Shown piece by piece: positions 32,645 through 44,743 of a DNA stretch of 64,000 bases. Both the position numbers and the translations under genes were made by a program. The notes beneath the pieces are model-generated. The model searched no databases. It was not told the DNA's origin and saw only the letters and a list, made by a program, of their open reading frames with translations. How positions within the stretch are numbered: position 1 is the stretch's first letter; each line of letters opens with the position of its first letter. The stretch is from Verticillium longisporum. Its lineage: Eukaryota > Ascomycota > Sordariomycetes > Glomerellales > Plectosphaerellaceae. The stretch spans positions 2,046,001 through 2,110,000 of the forward strand of contig JAETXT010000008.1 in NCBI GenBank assembly GCA_019188255.1, given 5' to 3'.

Positions 32645-35290
32645 CTACTCATCAACATGCCCATACGGGCTGAACATGCTCTCGGCGCCCAATTGCTCCG
32701 CCAGGTCTAGCATCTCCCGCGGTGACAACCCAATCATGCAGTCCGCCATGAACATGTCCCACCCGGCCTCATCCGCCTCGTCGTGCGTCTGCGCCGCCTC
32801 CTGCTCATCATGCTCCATCGCTGCCGCCATGGGCTCTTTAGTAAAATCCCCGACGTTTCCAGTCGGGCTCAATACGGCAGTGACCATCTCAAGCTGGCTC
32901 AGCTCGAGCTTCCTCAGCGGCGCGACTATGCTGCCCTTGGAGATCATCTTGTCGAGAACGCTGCGTATGTTCTCGGTCCAGTTGTTATCCTGGATGAGCG
33001 CCGGCGTGATGGCGCGAATGAGGTAGAGAATGAACGCCGAGGAGAAGGCATCCTCGAGCTGGAAGGGGAGGAACGCCTCGAGGAGGTCCTCATCGCCGAT
33101 GACGCGCAGCGTGTGCAGCACCGTCTGGGCCGAGTCGACGCAAGACTGCATCAGCGAGGCCACGGGCGGCGCGAGTGCTATGGCTTGCGAGTTGGGCGTG
33201 TCTTTTTGCTCAATGTGCATGTGCAGGGCGCACATTACGAGGGGTCGCGTCGTGAGGACGACGCACTATTCGTTGCGTCAGTATGCTTTTTTTTTCAACC
33301 AGCGCACAAGCGATGAATCAGACAGGGAGAGGGGGCATACATAGTGGTAGGAGAGGATGAGACGGAGGGCGATGCGTGAGGTTTTGCTAATGGTGCCCTG
33401 GAAGTGTGTGTTGAGGTGGTGATTCAGGTCTTTCGACAACTGAGCCAGGTCTCTCAGGATCGACTTCGTGTTCCTCACAAGCGAGCCGTCAAACTGCTTG
33501 CCGGCACCGTAGACCGCTACATTTCACGTTCTTAGCAAAGTTTCCAACAGGCAGATTGTTCATGGGGCCTCGACTCACTAGTCAAGATGCGCGCCATGAG
33601 CCGCGAAAGCCGCACTTGCAGCCCCATGTTAAGCATGTCAATGGACGAGAACATCTCGGACGGCGACCTGACGGTTATGTCCTCGTCGCGGATAGAGCTC
33701 GGCGCGCCGATCAGGGCCGAGAACTCCCTGTCGAGCTGATAGACGACCCAGAAGACGACGTTGCATTGCTGCGAGTAGGCCTCGCCGACGACGTCTTCGG
33801 GCATGTGCCGGTGCATGCCCTCAATGATGCAGATGCGCAGCGCCTGGCCGATCTAGTACAATGTCAGCCACGCTACGGGTGAACATTGTCAAAACTTCAT
33901 GGAGCAGAGACTCACGTGCTGAAACGCGGCAAGCCGCATGTCGACTGACTGCAAATACACAGCGGCGAGCGCCAGCGCCTGGATGCCCGAGATCTGATCA
34001 GAGTCGAGTCCCGACAGGTCCGGCAGCATGCCCATAGCCCTGACAGCGTACTGGTACCCGGCCGGGCCCTCAGGTGAGCTCTGGTTGACGATAAAAGCCT
34101 TGCCGTACGCTAGTACGAACAAGTACTGCGCAAACCAGCTCCTACACGCCGAAGCCTTGACGACGGGGTTCTCGTAAAACTCGTGCAGGTTCCTCAGGAA
34201 CGTCGGCTCGTCGATGATGTAGAAGACGAGGCCCAGGTAGAACTTGACAGTGTTGAAAAGAAACAGGGCGTAGTCGAGAGGCGGAAGGTTGGAGACATCG
34301 GGTGTCTCGTCGAGGGCGACAGGTCGCCAGCGAAGTCGCAAGGCCTTGCCGTCGAGATGCCAGGGGTCCGGCGCCAATGTGCCCTCGGGGATGCGCTTCC
34401 CGATGAGGGCGAGGACGCGGCGGCAGAGAGCCCAGGTGGATGAGGGGCCCATGTACCAATATCGACCCTCGACCTTGGCGAAAGTGTAGTCATTGTCAAC
34501 GAGGGGATTCTGCCAAAAGTTGTGGTTCACTGGATGAGTCGGCGACGAGGCGCGGGTGTGGTTGTCCTCATCTTCGTGCTCGGGACGCTGGTCGTCATTG
34601 TGCTGGTGTGGGTGCTGGTGGTATTGAGTTTGCTGGCGTGCGGGCTGCCGCCGCTCGTCAGCATGCCTTGTGAACCTGTCGAGCTGCCGCCGGGGACTTG
34701 GGGGGCGATAGCTTGAGGACGCTGCACATGTTAGACGGTGTTTGTTCTTCAATCATAAGACATCCTCAACATGTGCTCAGGATAAGGCAATGCTGGAACG
34801 TACCATGGCGTTGAGGTGGCACATAGTGGTCAGTGTAAGACGTCCGACTAGGACTCTCACTCAAATGAGTTGAGATAGTCCTTGCTGCAGGGCTGGTCGT
34901 AGGAACTTGGCTCGGAGTCGGCAATTGGCCGTTTCTACTTTGCAAGTCTCGGAGGTAGCTGTCAAGAGAACCATAGTAAGTTCCAGGATCCATGGCACCA
35001 AGACGGGCGAGACTGAGGGTCAAAAAGAGCAAGAGGCAAGAAACGCAGATGCATGCGTCTACCAAAAACTCACCTCTCCGACACGGACACCCGCTTGGCT
35101 TCAGGTGCAAACTGGCAGACCTTTTTCGTGCGGGTACATCGGGCGCAAGGTTCGGTGCCGGAGCACTTAACCTTCATCAATCGGCATCGCTGGCAGCTGC
35201 AAATAATGGCATCATCAGTTCTATTCGGTGATCCGTGGGGTTATGGATCAATCATCACGGTTTGCGACGGATGGCCAGGATCCATGTCAT
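32645..35290 (-). CDS. Zn(II)2Cys6 fungal transcription factor, seven exons
   Basis: Exons 35259-35290, 35074-35196, 34804-34958, 33916-34721, 33579-33852, 33341-33516 and 32645-33265 join in phase to 728 aa. The cluster Cys are at 12, 15, 22, 28, 31 and 38 (PCQRC, KVKC, PCARC, VCQF), followed by a short coiled-coil-like linker (SESYLRDLQSRNGQL). A His/Gln/Asp-rich low-complexity part precedes the fungal-specific regulatory domain (FWQNPLVDNDYTFAKVEGRY, LRICIIEGMHRHMPED, QLDREFSALIGAPSSIRDED). The acidic C-terminus (EHDEQEAAQTHDEADEAGWD) is a likely activation region. The first exon is short (MTWILAIRRK) and its donor, GTGATG, is unusual, but it restores phase and the basic residues before the first Cys. 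The target genes are unknown. Confidence 0.87.
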
Positions 35291-37782
35291 GGGCCCAAGC
35301 CTTGAAACCAGAATCTCCAACTCGAGGTAGGACTCAAAGGCAGGACATGGTACCAATGAGAGAATCGAACTCACGCCTGTAAAACCTTCTTAGTCACTTT
35401 ATGCTGCTCCTGATGCAGGATTGGCATTTTTGCTGGGCTCGGCTCGTGCCAGGCCTTGTTCCTTTTTTTTTCCCTCTGTCTTCGCTGCAGAGTCGGAGTT
35501 CGGGATGGGTGGCACGTTGTCGGAGGGCCGAATGGAGGAACCGCTTCCAGTGCAAAATGTGACAGGTCGGGGTGGGCTTCCGACTCTTTATTGTGGTCGG
35601 TGTCGGCCTACGAGGGGTCTCGTTCGGGAGGCATGGAACCAAATGACAGATCCATTTGTTCATGGCGACACCCCTTCTGAGTCTGACTCGGTCGCGCTCG
35701 GTCTACCCCGCATCCATCGTGATGTGTGCACAATGCGCTGGCTGCCGCGTGCGTCTTTCACTGGGGATGTTCGACCTGGTAACGCCTTTTCCCATTCCGA
35801 GCATCGGAGAGCTTATCTGTCGGAGGCTTGCGCCGAGTCTGTCGAGCTGGGCCACCCTATCTAAGGTAGGTCAAGGTAGGGGGGTCTGCTGCTCTAGCTC
35901 AATGAAGCAAGCCGGCAGTTCTTTTTTCTGCTTGACAGCTGACCCTTTGGCATGTCATAGAAATGCATCCATGACTGTTTTGTAGAACAATGCATGGTGG
36001 GCGTCGAGCACACCCCAACGAATTACCCCGGACGTTTTACTCCTCGACTTGGATCACCCGTTATCATTGAGGTGCTGTTAGGTGACAAACCGTAGATCAG
36101 ACTTCCCTGGAACCCCCACCCCCACCCAAATTTTCCATTCCTTCAGCTATTTCGGCGTAGTTCTGTTCTACTTATACGAATATCTGGTCTGCCAAGGTTC
36201 TAACATGCTGTCTTCGAGTTGACTCTCTCCAATGGTCCACTCCGTCCGCATTTCCCCCTTTTCTTGTCCAGAGTTGTGGTCCCCACATGGCCTGACCTTC
36301 CCGCCAGCAGCGTCGCTATTCGTGTACTCACGCGCTGAGGTCTCACCTGCTCAGGACCGTAGCCTAGAAAAGGAGGTCACAATCGAACTGATGAATAACC
36401 GGCACCACGGCAATGGAGTTGGCAGAATGGTCGTCAATTCAACATCGCCTGTTGCAATAACCTCCAACGAATGAGCACGAAGTCTAGATGTTTGGCGGCC
36501 AAGACGTGGCCAATGATGACAATCTGGGGGGCGTCCCTGATAGGACAACGTACGCCGAATCGCTGTGACACCACAAGATTAGCCCGACTGCTTCCGATAT
36601 CCAGACGTACATTCACTGAAGATTGGCAGCATTGCAATAGAATAAGTCTCCAAGGTTACAAGCGACACGGCCACCTTGATTTGCAACAACGCAAGGTACT
36701 GATTAGTCCGATGCAAGATGGCAGCTCACGATACTACCAGGGACGTATATTACATCTAAGCCATTAAATAAAGTGGAGGAAGTCTGTCCTGCGGGACTTG
36801 CAAGAAACGATGTCATTTGCTTTCGTTTTGTACCGGAAGACATGGCTGTGTTCATCTTCATGAGATGGAACATCGTGCCGACTCTTCTTCTCTTTTTGCC
36901 TTGCCCTGGACCTTCAAGTTTCGCGATAATCGAGACAATTCTTTTGAATGTGACAGGGAGGCCGATTTAAGCTATCCCGCAAAAGGTTCAGATCGGGGCC
37001 TAGCTATGCGAGTTTGCTGGGCCTGTGTAAAGCTAAGCACCCAGGTGAGCCCGGATGTGACAAATCCGCCGAAGCGAGCAGTTTGCCGCCAACTACAAAC
37101 TCCCTCCAGAGAACTATGAACTCTGTTACTGAAATCCAGCCTCTTCTATGGAAAGGTTTCCGCCAAGAACTGGGGGGCTTTCAATCTTGACCGACGGGAA
37201 GACTAGATACCTTACGTGAATAGCTACACGTAGGAAACACAATGTTGCGAGTCGAGCTGCATCACTCGTTCGAAGAAGAGTTTACCAGTTCAATCTTTCT
37301 TTCATATCAAAGGTGTACTGCTGTTTATGCGGCCAGGGAAGTAGGGCCTCATTTTTCTTCCCCATGACCCGAAACGTCAAGCTGTCTGTCCAACGCCTTC
37401 TCTCACGCATTCGCCTCTGATGGCTGTACCTAGCATGACCGACTATTTAGGCTGGTTCTCGAGACCAAATGATGGCAAAGTGGTCTTGGATATCTGCTGG
37501 GGATTTCTAGCCAACGGTGAAAACAATCAAAACGGGGTCCGGGTCTTGCATCGGTTCTATTTCCAAGCAGTATTACAGCCATTCCCACGTGATTCTATTT
37601 TCAGTTCCAAGCATCAGGTCAGAAGACGCTCGGCTAGCTGTAATTACTCTTTGAAAGCTTTTGCCCAACAATTGTACCATATTTCTCCTGACAGGACAGA
37701 CTGGTATCATGCTGGAGGTACACCACGTGATGCATAGGAATGAAGGTGAGGCCTTACATCTCGAGTCACCGCAATTGTCTGT
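35291..37782. other. 2.5 kb gene-poor gap
   Basis: No gene is supported. A degenerate tRNA 3'-half-like stretch on the minus strand near 35345-35385 has a box B (GTTCGATTC) but no box A. The left edge must hold the promoter of the Zn2Cys6 gene. Confidence 0.4.
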
Positions 37783-38600
37783 TTATGGTGCGTAGACAGA
37801 TACTCCGGGCCCGAGAGACGCCGGATATATAGCTTTTAATTGAGAGCGCATGAAATGCTGGCCTATGACGGTGGCGGGACTTGATATCCGGTCCTTATCT
37901 TCAAAGTCTCTCGGAATAAGCCGGGATGAATCATTGCAAATGTCGCAGAACTCGCGGATGGCATCTTCGAGAAACTAAGCCTGGACGGATTGCTTCCTCT
38001 AACAGGTATATACCTAGGCAAACTCAAACGGCTGACTGGTGTTAACGCCAAGTATCCAAGTTCAACCGTTCGGTTACTAAGAGCACAGCAAGGCTAGCAA
38101 CATCGCTTTCCGGGTAATATACAGTCCCACCTAGCGCATGGAACTGTGGTTGCATACGTGAGTCGTCCAAGGAAGAAGCCATGCGTGCGTAAATATTCAT
38201 CTCATCCTGAAAGGATCTCTGGGCGACATCAGCATATCCGTCTGTGTCAATGGGAGGCATGGGGATATCAGCCTCCTTGAGAGAGCTGATTTCCAAAGGT
38301 ATACGGTGGATCTGATTTCACATCTCAAGGGTCTACGGAAAGGATGTAAACCTGTGTAAAAGGCGGCTGGCGCTGGCTTGATCTTGCAACCGATGTTCCA
38401 CAAGTGCTGAATAGCACGCGTGTTCCTGAGCATTGCTATAGCTAACGGATAGCTGGTACTCACATAAGCTGTGATGTTTTCCCCTATGAACATGGGAATC
38501 AAGGATGAATTCGCATATGATGTTCTGAGTTAAGGGAATAGTTCGGCGTTGAGTACATTAAAGATGGGTGCTACTAACACTTTGCAACTGCCACAGGCAT
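37783..38600 (-). CDS. Unrecognised small protein, five exons
   Basis: I do not recognise this family. Exons 38581-38600, 38464-38524, 38352-38425, 38078-38285 and 37783-37974 join in phase to 184 aa beginning MPVAVAK. The support is that four splices in succession remove stops and keep one frame. The result is a plausible soluble protein: ACYSALVEHRLQDQASASRLL, EADIPMPPIDTDGYADVAQ, NIYARMASSL, QFHALGGTVYYPESDVASLA, then a C-terminal helix FLEDAIREFCDIC. Two donors (GTGTTA and GTTTAC) are weak, the intron 38426-38463 is only 38 nt, and the last intron is about 100 nt, so boundaries may be off. No signal peptide or membrane span. It could be a decayed gene instead. Confidence 0.4.
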
Positions 38601-39029
38601 TAACTCGCGATCAGACCACTTAAGAAAAAGATGGAGCCCAAACGCGTTTCTTTCGCTTGAGAATAATATATGAAGTCGTTCAGAGATGCAGTTTAAACTG
38701 ACTTTGTGGGTTGTACTTTAATACGGGGACGAGAGTCAGGTCTTTTGAAGCATATGGAACGACATAGAGCTGCCAACCCCCCCTTTTGTAGCTAGTTCTG
38801 ACAATACACAATCGCCAGCCGAGTATTTAATCTACAAGAAGTTTCATGTTTGTAGCTTCATCCTCGGCTTAAAGATGACTAATCAATTAGCGTTCCGTCT
38901 CCTAGAGTTGCAGGATGAATTAAGAGGGAAGGAGAGCGAAGAAACTTGTCTTTGTGAATGTATGTACAGAATCAAGCCTCCTCATAGCGGTGGCCCAAGT
39001 CTTGACCACACTGTCGCCCTGTCGGCTAT
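38601..39029. other. Gap between two unrecognised minus-strand genes
   Basis: No coding sequence is seen. It is rather A/T-rich and would contain the promoter of the left gene and the 3' UTR of the right one. Confidence 0.4.
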
Positions 39030-39918
39030 TCACCTCTGATCTCGAAACTCCAATCGTCGCTTAACCTCTCCAACAGCCTCCCTGAAGAGAAGCATGGCAT
39101 AAAGGTTGTGCAGAGGGGCCATGAAGTCAGGCATTGGGAGCTTGCCACCGTTCGGGTTGCAGCTGATGTGTGCGTATCTGACACGGGCTCTTTCAGGGCG
39201 TCCCTTGGTTCTGAGGATACTGAACTGATGGGTGCCGCTGAAGTTACCCTGACTTGAGCCGAACACGAAATCAACACTACTCTCCGACTCCACCGGATTG
39301 GTGGTCACATCCCCTGAGGGGTGGATTTGACTATCGCTTATCTGGAAGGCGCCGAAGAGAATTGTGGTCACGAGTGGCAGCTCGTCACCGGCTAGTTGGT
39401 TGACATGCCACACCGGCGATATGGAAGCATTTCTCTTGAGACCTGAGGCTTATCAGCAGTGTTGATGTGATGACCGCTCCAGGATCAGGTTGTCGGGGAG
39501 ACTAACTGGGATAGTTCAGAAGGTCGAGCTTGGCAATCTTTAGCACGGCCCGCTCAGGGGCAAAGACCTTTCCGCCAAAGAAGCCCCGGACGAAAGCCGC
39601 CAGAAGAACTTGATCGGTCAGACTTCTGGCATGTTCCGGGATCGACACGTCCATGTGACGGCAGTCATGTAGCGCTGGATGAGCACCCGGGTTGACATGC
39701 TGGGTGACGGTAACGGATTGTAGGAAGGACGCGGGATTAACATCGACTTCTGTGATATTCCGTCGCGGCGCGGCAGAGATTCTCGTGTAGACTTGTAAGA
39801 TATGTTTGGCTGTGATGATGGTAGACAAGGCTATTGCTGCCGCCGCAGCAAACTTTACTGGGGCGACCTGAGTGCCCATGGATAGAACTGGTGCTATTAC
39901 TGGTGGGGCGATGTTCAT
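39030..39918 (-). CDS. Unrecognised protein with one N-terminal membrane span
   Basis: I do not recognise the family. Exons 39507-39918 and 39030-39442 give 274 aa. The N-terminus, MNIAPPVIAPVLSMG, leads into a hydrophobic helix (VKFAAAAAIALSTIITAKHI), so the protein is probably anchored with the bulk on one side. The rest is soluble and mixed alpha/beta: LLAAFVRGFFGGKVFAPERAV, VDFVFGSSQGNFSGTHQFSI, RVRYAHISCNPNGGKLP, then a C-terminal helix LHNLYAMLLFREAVGEVKRRL. The repeated pattern of DFVFGSSQG...THQFS and a late phenylalanine/arginine-rich helix suggests a compact conserved domain. The intron donor is GTTAGT. Upstream in-frame codons lack an ATG, which fixes the start. Confidence 0.68.
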
Positions 39919-41324
39919 TCGTGGACCTGACAGTACGATGTATCTTGGGTTGGACTGCAATGATATTTATGCGGTGTTTACACCCTGTCATTTCTCGCTT
40001 CACGACGAATGCCGAGTTCTGTTACTTGAGCATAAGAGCAGGGCTCAGCCAGTTCATCGTTCCGGCTTTGCCCGCCGAATCAGCCACAGTCGCCGTAAGA
40101 AGACGCTTGGCAGTGCTTTTGCCAATGGCAATAGCCAACGCGGGCAGAAAAGAGTCATCGTCGTGTGTATTCGAGTTGGCGGGCACTGAGCGACAATTCG
40201 CAAGGGTCCGACAAATCCTCTTGTAGACCCCATGTTGGAGAGGTCAGGAGACTGAAAGGCACATACGCAAGTCGTTCATCGGACAGACTCGGGACCCACT
40301 TGCGGCTGATTGAGTACCTCATGACAGAGAGATCTGACAAGGAACCTGATTGTGCCCTACTGCTAGGGTATGATATCATAGGGCTCCTAGTGAGATCAGA
40401 CGACTGAATGGGGGAATCCTAAGGCTGAGGGCGCGCTCGATGCAGTGCAGCGGTCGGGCCGGTGGTGAGGAGGAGGGGCAGGGGGACTGGCCGAGGGTGC
40501 TTGAATCATGCCGATTGCCTGGGCGGGCAGTCGCCGTTTGAGAGGCCGTCGAGGTGCCGGAGCTAGGACGAATGGAAAAGGTCATTCGTGACACTAAACG
40601 GTCGTGATTGAGCGAGTATTCGCAGCGATTGCCGAGTAAGGTCTAGCCACCATGGCGTTGGGTACGTTGACAAAGGCATAGGGAGAGGGCTAAGACACTG
40701 GTGATGGCCTCAGGGAGCAGGAAAGCAACGGCGGGCCCGTAATTCTGGATTTCAGTCATACCTGGCGTCCGAGCGCGGTAGAAGCCGCCACCCTTCCTAC
40801 TGGGTCAAGAGCGATCGACCAAGCTCCTCCTCCGCCTGTCCTTTGCCCCACTCTCCTCGACCCAGTCCTGCCAGGCCAAGCAGACCAAGCACCAGGCGAA
40901 GAAGGACCCAAGGACCCAAAGACCCACACTGCCACTGACCAGGCAGGTTCGTTCGCTCGTGGCCCTGCACCTCCGCAGGCGTCCGTGTTCCGCAACTTCC
41001 ACCCTCTCGTCCAGCACCAGCACCAGCACCAGCACCAGCAGCTCCTCCACACCATCTTTCCCAGTGCGTTCCGCCCCGGACGGCTGGCTACCGGACGACC
41101 TGCATATCAACCCTGGATCTTCAACGACAACTCTGCGATCGGCACTTCTTTTCTCGTGTACCGTTCGCCGTCAATCACTTCTCATCTTTCTTCGGGCTTG
41201 GGCACCAACCAGCACTCGCAGGCTTGGGCTTCCGTGCCGGATGGAACGTTCAGTCACCAACCGCCTCATGTCATGACATTGGTCCCCACGCTGACCCCCT
41301 CTCCCGCCATTCCATCCATCCATC
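39919..41324. other. 1.4 kb divergent gap with CCAGCA microsatellite
   Basis: No gene is supported. The right third is C/T-rich and probably transcribed as the long 5' UTR of the following Zn2Cys6 gene; a hexanucleotide repeat lies in it. Confidence 0.4.
41012..41040 (+). repeat. CAGCAC hexanucleotide repeat, about five copies
   Basis: CAGCAC repeats in tandem about 290 bases before the Zn2Cys6 start codon, presumably in its promoter or 5' UTR. Confidence 0.9.
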
Positions 41325-43323
41325 ATGAGTTTGCCCGTCAAGCAAGAGTCTCCCGACTCTGGACGCTCTTTTGATCACGACAAGCCTGTCCTGAAACGCC
41401 GCCGTATCACCAAGGCCTGCGACTTCTGCCACCGGCGAGGTCGCAAATGCAAGCTGCCCTCCACCACGAGTCCGGACTCGGCCACCACGGTGACATGCCT
41501 GACATGCATCGAACATGGCGCCACTTGCACCTGGGACCGTGTTGCTGCTAAGCGAGGTGTCAAGTCCAAGGACCCTGAAGTCGCGAGGAAGGCTTCCAGC
41601 GTCGCCGACGAGACTTGGACGTACGATGTGGCGAGGCACGGAGAACGAGGGCTCATCGGGGCACTGCTGCGAGTCTTTTTTGATACCGTGTATCCCATGT
41701 GAGTTGTGGTTCGCATCTCTCAGTGTCAAACCTCCGGGCATGCTGACAAAGGGCCTCAAAGCTTTCCTTTCTTCGCTGAATCGGTTCTTGTCGATGAGTG
41801 GGAGCGGACGAGCCTCTCGTCGAGTCGCCCTGCCTTTGCGCGGCTCATGGCCATTTGCGCTCTCAGTTCGTGTCATGTTCGCGATGGGGCCGTCTTCAGT
41901 CTGCGCATCGCCCCTGCCGTCCCTGCGAAACACCAGCAGTCGTACCTCGAAGATGCGAGGAGGGCCATCCCGAGCGACATTGCAGCCGCCGACAGCTTCC
42001 AGTATCTGCAGACCCTCGGCACCCTGTCGTTGGCCGCCATCCAGCTCGGAGACGCTGCTCTTCTCCACGAGACCCTTGGCCTCTATCACACGGTCATGGC
42101 CCAGCACAACTTCCAGAACGAGTCACGCTGGCCCTCGAGCATTGACCCAGTCGAGGTCCACGTACGCCGGCAGTTCTTCTGGTCCATGTACCGCCTCGAG
42201 GTGCATTCAGCCCTCATAATCGGTCACTCCATCCGTTGTCCGGAAATGCAGGCGGCCGTCGCATATCCGGCTGTCTCGGACGCGCTTGTGGACCCCATCG
42301 CTGCCGCCGCCGCATCTAGGGGCGGCTTCCCTCAGGTGGATGGCTCATCGGGTGGAACTACATCACGGACCTCTACCGCGTGCTCGAGCATGTGATCGTG
42401 CGGTTTCGCTGGCGCAAGACTACGCCTGCCGACCGAGGCCATATTTACGCCGGATACGGCTTCACTCACATGCCACCCCCGATCGACGATATTCTGTCCG
42501 AGGTCTTGACGCAGAGAGACGGCCTGCCGACCTATCTTGCGAGGGCCCAACCGCCGTCGCCCAATATCGAATCGAATTTGTGCGGGTTTCAAGTGGCCAA
42601 CATTGCTTGCACTATTCAGGTACGAGAACTAGAATCTGCCCGAGCACGACTGTACTAACGACAACAGCTGGTGAGAATGACATCATTCTCCTGCCAAGAC
42701 GTCACATTTCGAGATGCCTGTCATACAGCTACCCAGTTGATTGAGGAGATGTCACTGACGCCCGTCGATTATCTTCGAGCCATTGGTTCCCCTATGGTAT
42801 GAATACGCACAACTTTGCCTCGGAGACTAGCTAACATGATTTGAAGTTGCAAGAGCTCGCCGGCGTGGGCCAGATGCTCACGAGCTTTATCGGCCGCCAA
42901 CTTCATCCTAACGAATACCGTCACCTCAGAGAAGTCATGTAAGAAATCCACCGGTCCCTTGTCAGCCGCCCTTCATCATGCTGACGATGGCACAGTCGGT
43001 CAATGGCCATCTTCCTCGAGAACCTAGGCCCCTCGCTACCTCTGGCTGTTGAGGCTGGCCAGAAGCTCCTGCAGCACATTGGCCGGATCGACGAGTACCT
43101 CGAGCGGACGCAACCGCAGGATACGTCCATTCTGAACGAGCCAGAGCTCACACACGCAGCGCATGAACCCCGAGCTGAGATTCCCATTCAGCATTTCGTC
43201 GTACCGCACAACTTCACCATTCCCATGGAGTATCTCGATCATATCCCCTGGCCCAGTCCTTTCGGCGCCCTGCCAACAGAGACGGAGTGGACCGGCAACT
43301 TCAGCGTGTACAGCGCCACCTAA
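41325..43323 (+). CDS. Zn(II)2Cys6 fungal transcription factor with one apparent frameshift
   Basis: Exons 41325-41698, 41762-42619, 42668-42796, 42847-42938 and 42996-43323. The cluster Cys are at 32, 35, 42, 58, 61 and 68, with an unusually long 15-residue middle loop. A regulatory domain follows (YPIFPFFAESVLVDEW, RRQFFWSMYRLEVHSALIIGH, WNYITDLYRVLEHVIVRFRW). Between about 42319 and 42340 the frame must change by one missing base to pass from PVSDALVDP to GGWLIGWNYITD. No plausible intron fits: the only in-phase GT-AG pair that spans it with a fair donor is 32 nt. Adding one base would give 593 aa. Everything downstream is well conserved, so a sequencing indel is likelier than a dead gene. 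Converges with the 2OG oxygenase. Confidence 0.8.
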
Positions 43324-43456
43324 GGAATGTCCCAGACGACCTTTTGTGGTCGCTATCAACTGCAGCATAGTGATCTGGCGAGAGGAACTTTTCAATCCCA
43401 GCCATCACACAACACGAGCTTGGATTTATGCCAGTCCAACCAGGACACCGACAGGA

Positions 43457-44743
43457 TCAGCTCTTGGCGTACGTCGCACGAATGCGACTTGTCAAGTGTT
43501 CGTGGCTCGTCACAGGTGCGGCGCTGGCGTACCCCTTGCGCTTGAGGACGTCAAGGAACCCTGCATCGACAACAGCGGGCTGTCCCTCGGAAGTCCCTCC
43601 GTTTACCCCTATCGGGGCCAACACAACATTGCGGTCAGGCTGGATGAAGACGGGGATGCTCAGTCTTGCCACGTTCTCCTTAGCGCTGCGCGGGAACGCC
43701 ACCCTGTGGACGGTTGACCGCAGCCGTCCTGCGGTCCAAAACTCCAGGGCGTCGCCGATATTGACGACGATCGCATTGGGTAGACACGGCACATCGATCC
43801 ATATCGGCCCAGCCGAGTCATCCTGGCGAAGAACCTGGAGACCGCCTTGATCCGAGGGTTGGCGGAATAACAGAGTTAGCGACCCATAGTCGGAATGTGC
43901 GCCCGCACGAATGTCACCGCTGTCGTCATTGACAGCATCTCGTATCGGCGACTCGCAGGGGACAGCGGGATAGTTGATTAGTCGCATGCGGCAGCTCTCG
44001 CCCGTGTGAGCCTTGGAAAGATAATCCTGGGGCACCTGGCGGAGAGAGTCATGAATGTCAGGGATTCAAGCATTGGAGGGGACAGGGGCCTGTCACTTAC
44101 CCCCAGTCCTATAGCCAGGGCTTTCAGGAGTTTCTTGGCCAGTGCATCACAGTCATGAAAGAAGTCGGCCAGCTGCTCGCGGTGGCGGTCGAGTCGTGGA
44201 GGCAGTGGCTGCTGTGACGTGCCGGGGTCTGCGAGATAGAATGATTCCTTGACATCACCGGGTCCTTTCCCCGAGAGCCTCCAATATCCAACAAATGTCA
44301 GTTTCGACAGTCTCGCTTGCATGCACGGGCGGAATCTGTCAACGCGAGGCTTACGTTTCTTCCCTCATGCCTGTATAGCCCTGCAGCAAGGGAAACGGGG
44401 GGCTGCTGTCAGCTAACTGTCACATTCAATTCCAGGGAAACCAAAACGAACCCTCCCCCGAGACGTAGTAGTGAAGTTACAAGATTCAGAATGATAGTGC
44501 ATGCAGAGGCAAACTCACAAGATCACCGCTCCCGTTCCCATAGGCCAGCTTCTCCTCCGCAGGTGCATCGAAGAAGTGCTTCGCCAGTCTGAAGACATGC
44601 GACGCAACGTCGTCACCGAGGTCGTGGCCTACCACGTAGAAGAAGCCCGGGTTTCTTCCCACGCGCATGAGCTCGGCGCCCAGGTCCTCTGCCGAAGCGA
44701 AGGACGCCAAGTCGACGATCGGTAGCGCAGCGCCCACGCCCAT
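43457..44743 (-). CDS. 2-oxoglutarate/Fe(II)-dependent oxygenase (isopenicillin N synthase-like)
   Basis: Non-haem iron oxygenase with a DIOX_N domain and a 2OG-FeII domain. Exons 44519-44743, 44355-44380, 44101-44278 and 43457-44035 join in phase to 335 aa. The iron ligands are His190, Asp192 (RAGAHSDYGSLTLLF) and His253 (STVHRV). Arg267 and Ser269 (ARLSIP) are the 2-oxoglutarate RxS pair. The second exon is a 26 nt microexon coding GYTGMREE, required to complete the usual GY-x-G motif. Length and motifs fit the group that includes thymine hydroxylase and many secondary-metabolism oxygenases. The substrate cannot be told. An NCS1 nucleobase-type permease and a Zn2Cys6 regulator flank it, so a role in pyrimidine use is one possibility. 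Confidence 0.9.

Noticed and set aside
35345..35385. tRNA-like 3' half on the minus strand (GTTCGATTC)
   Set aside because: No box A, T stem mismatched and no matching acceptor strand; at most a degraded remnant.
42288..42319. 32 nt GT-AG segment that would restore frame in the Zn2Cys6 gene
   Set aside because: Too short for a fungal intron and it would remove codons that fit the family; a one-base indel explains the break better.
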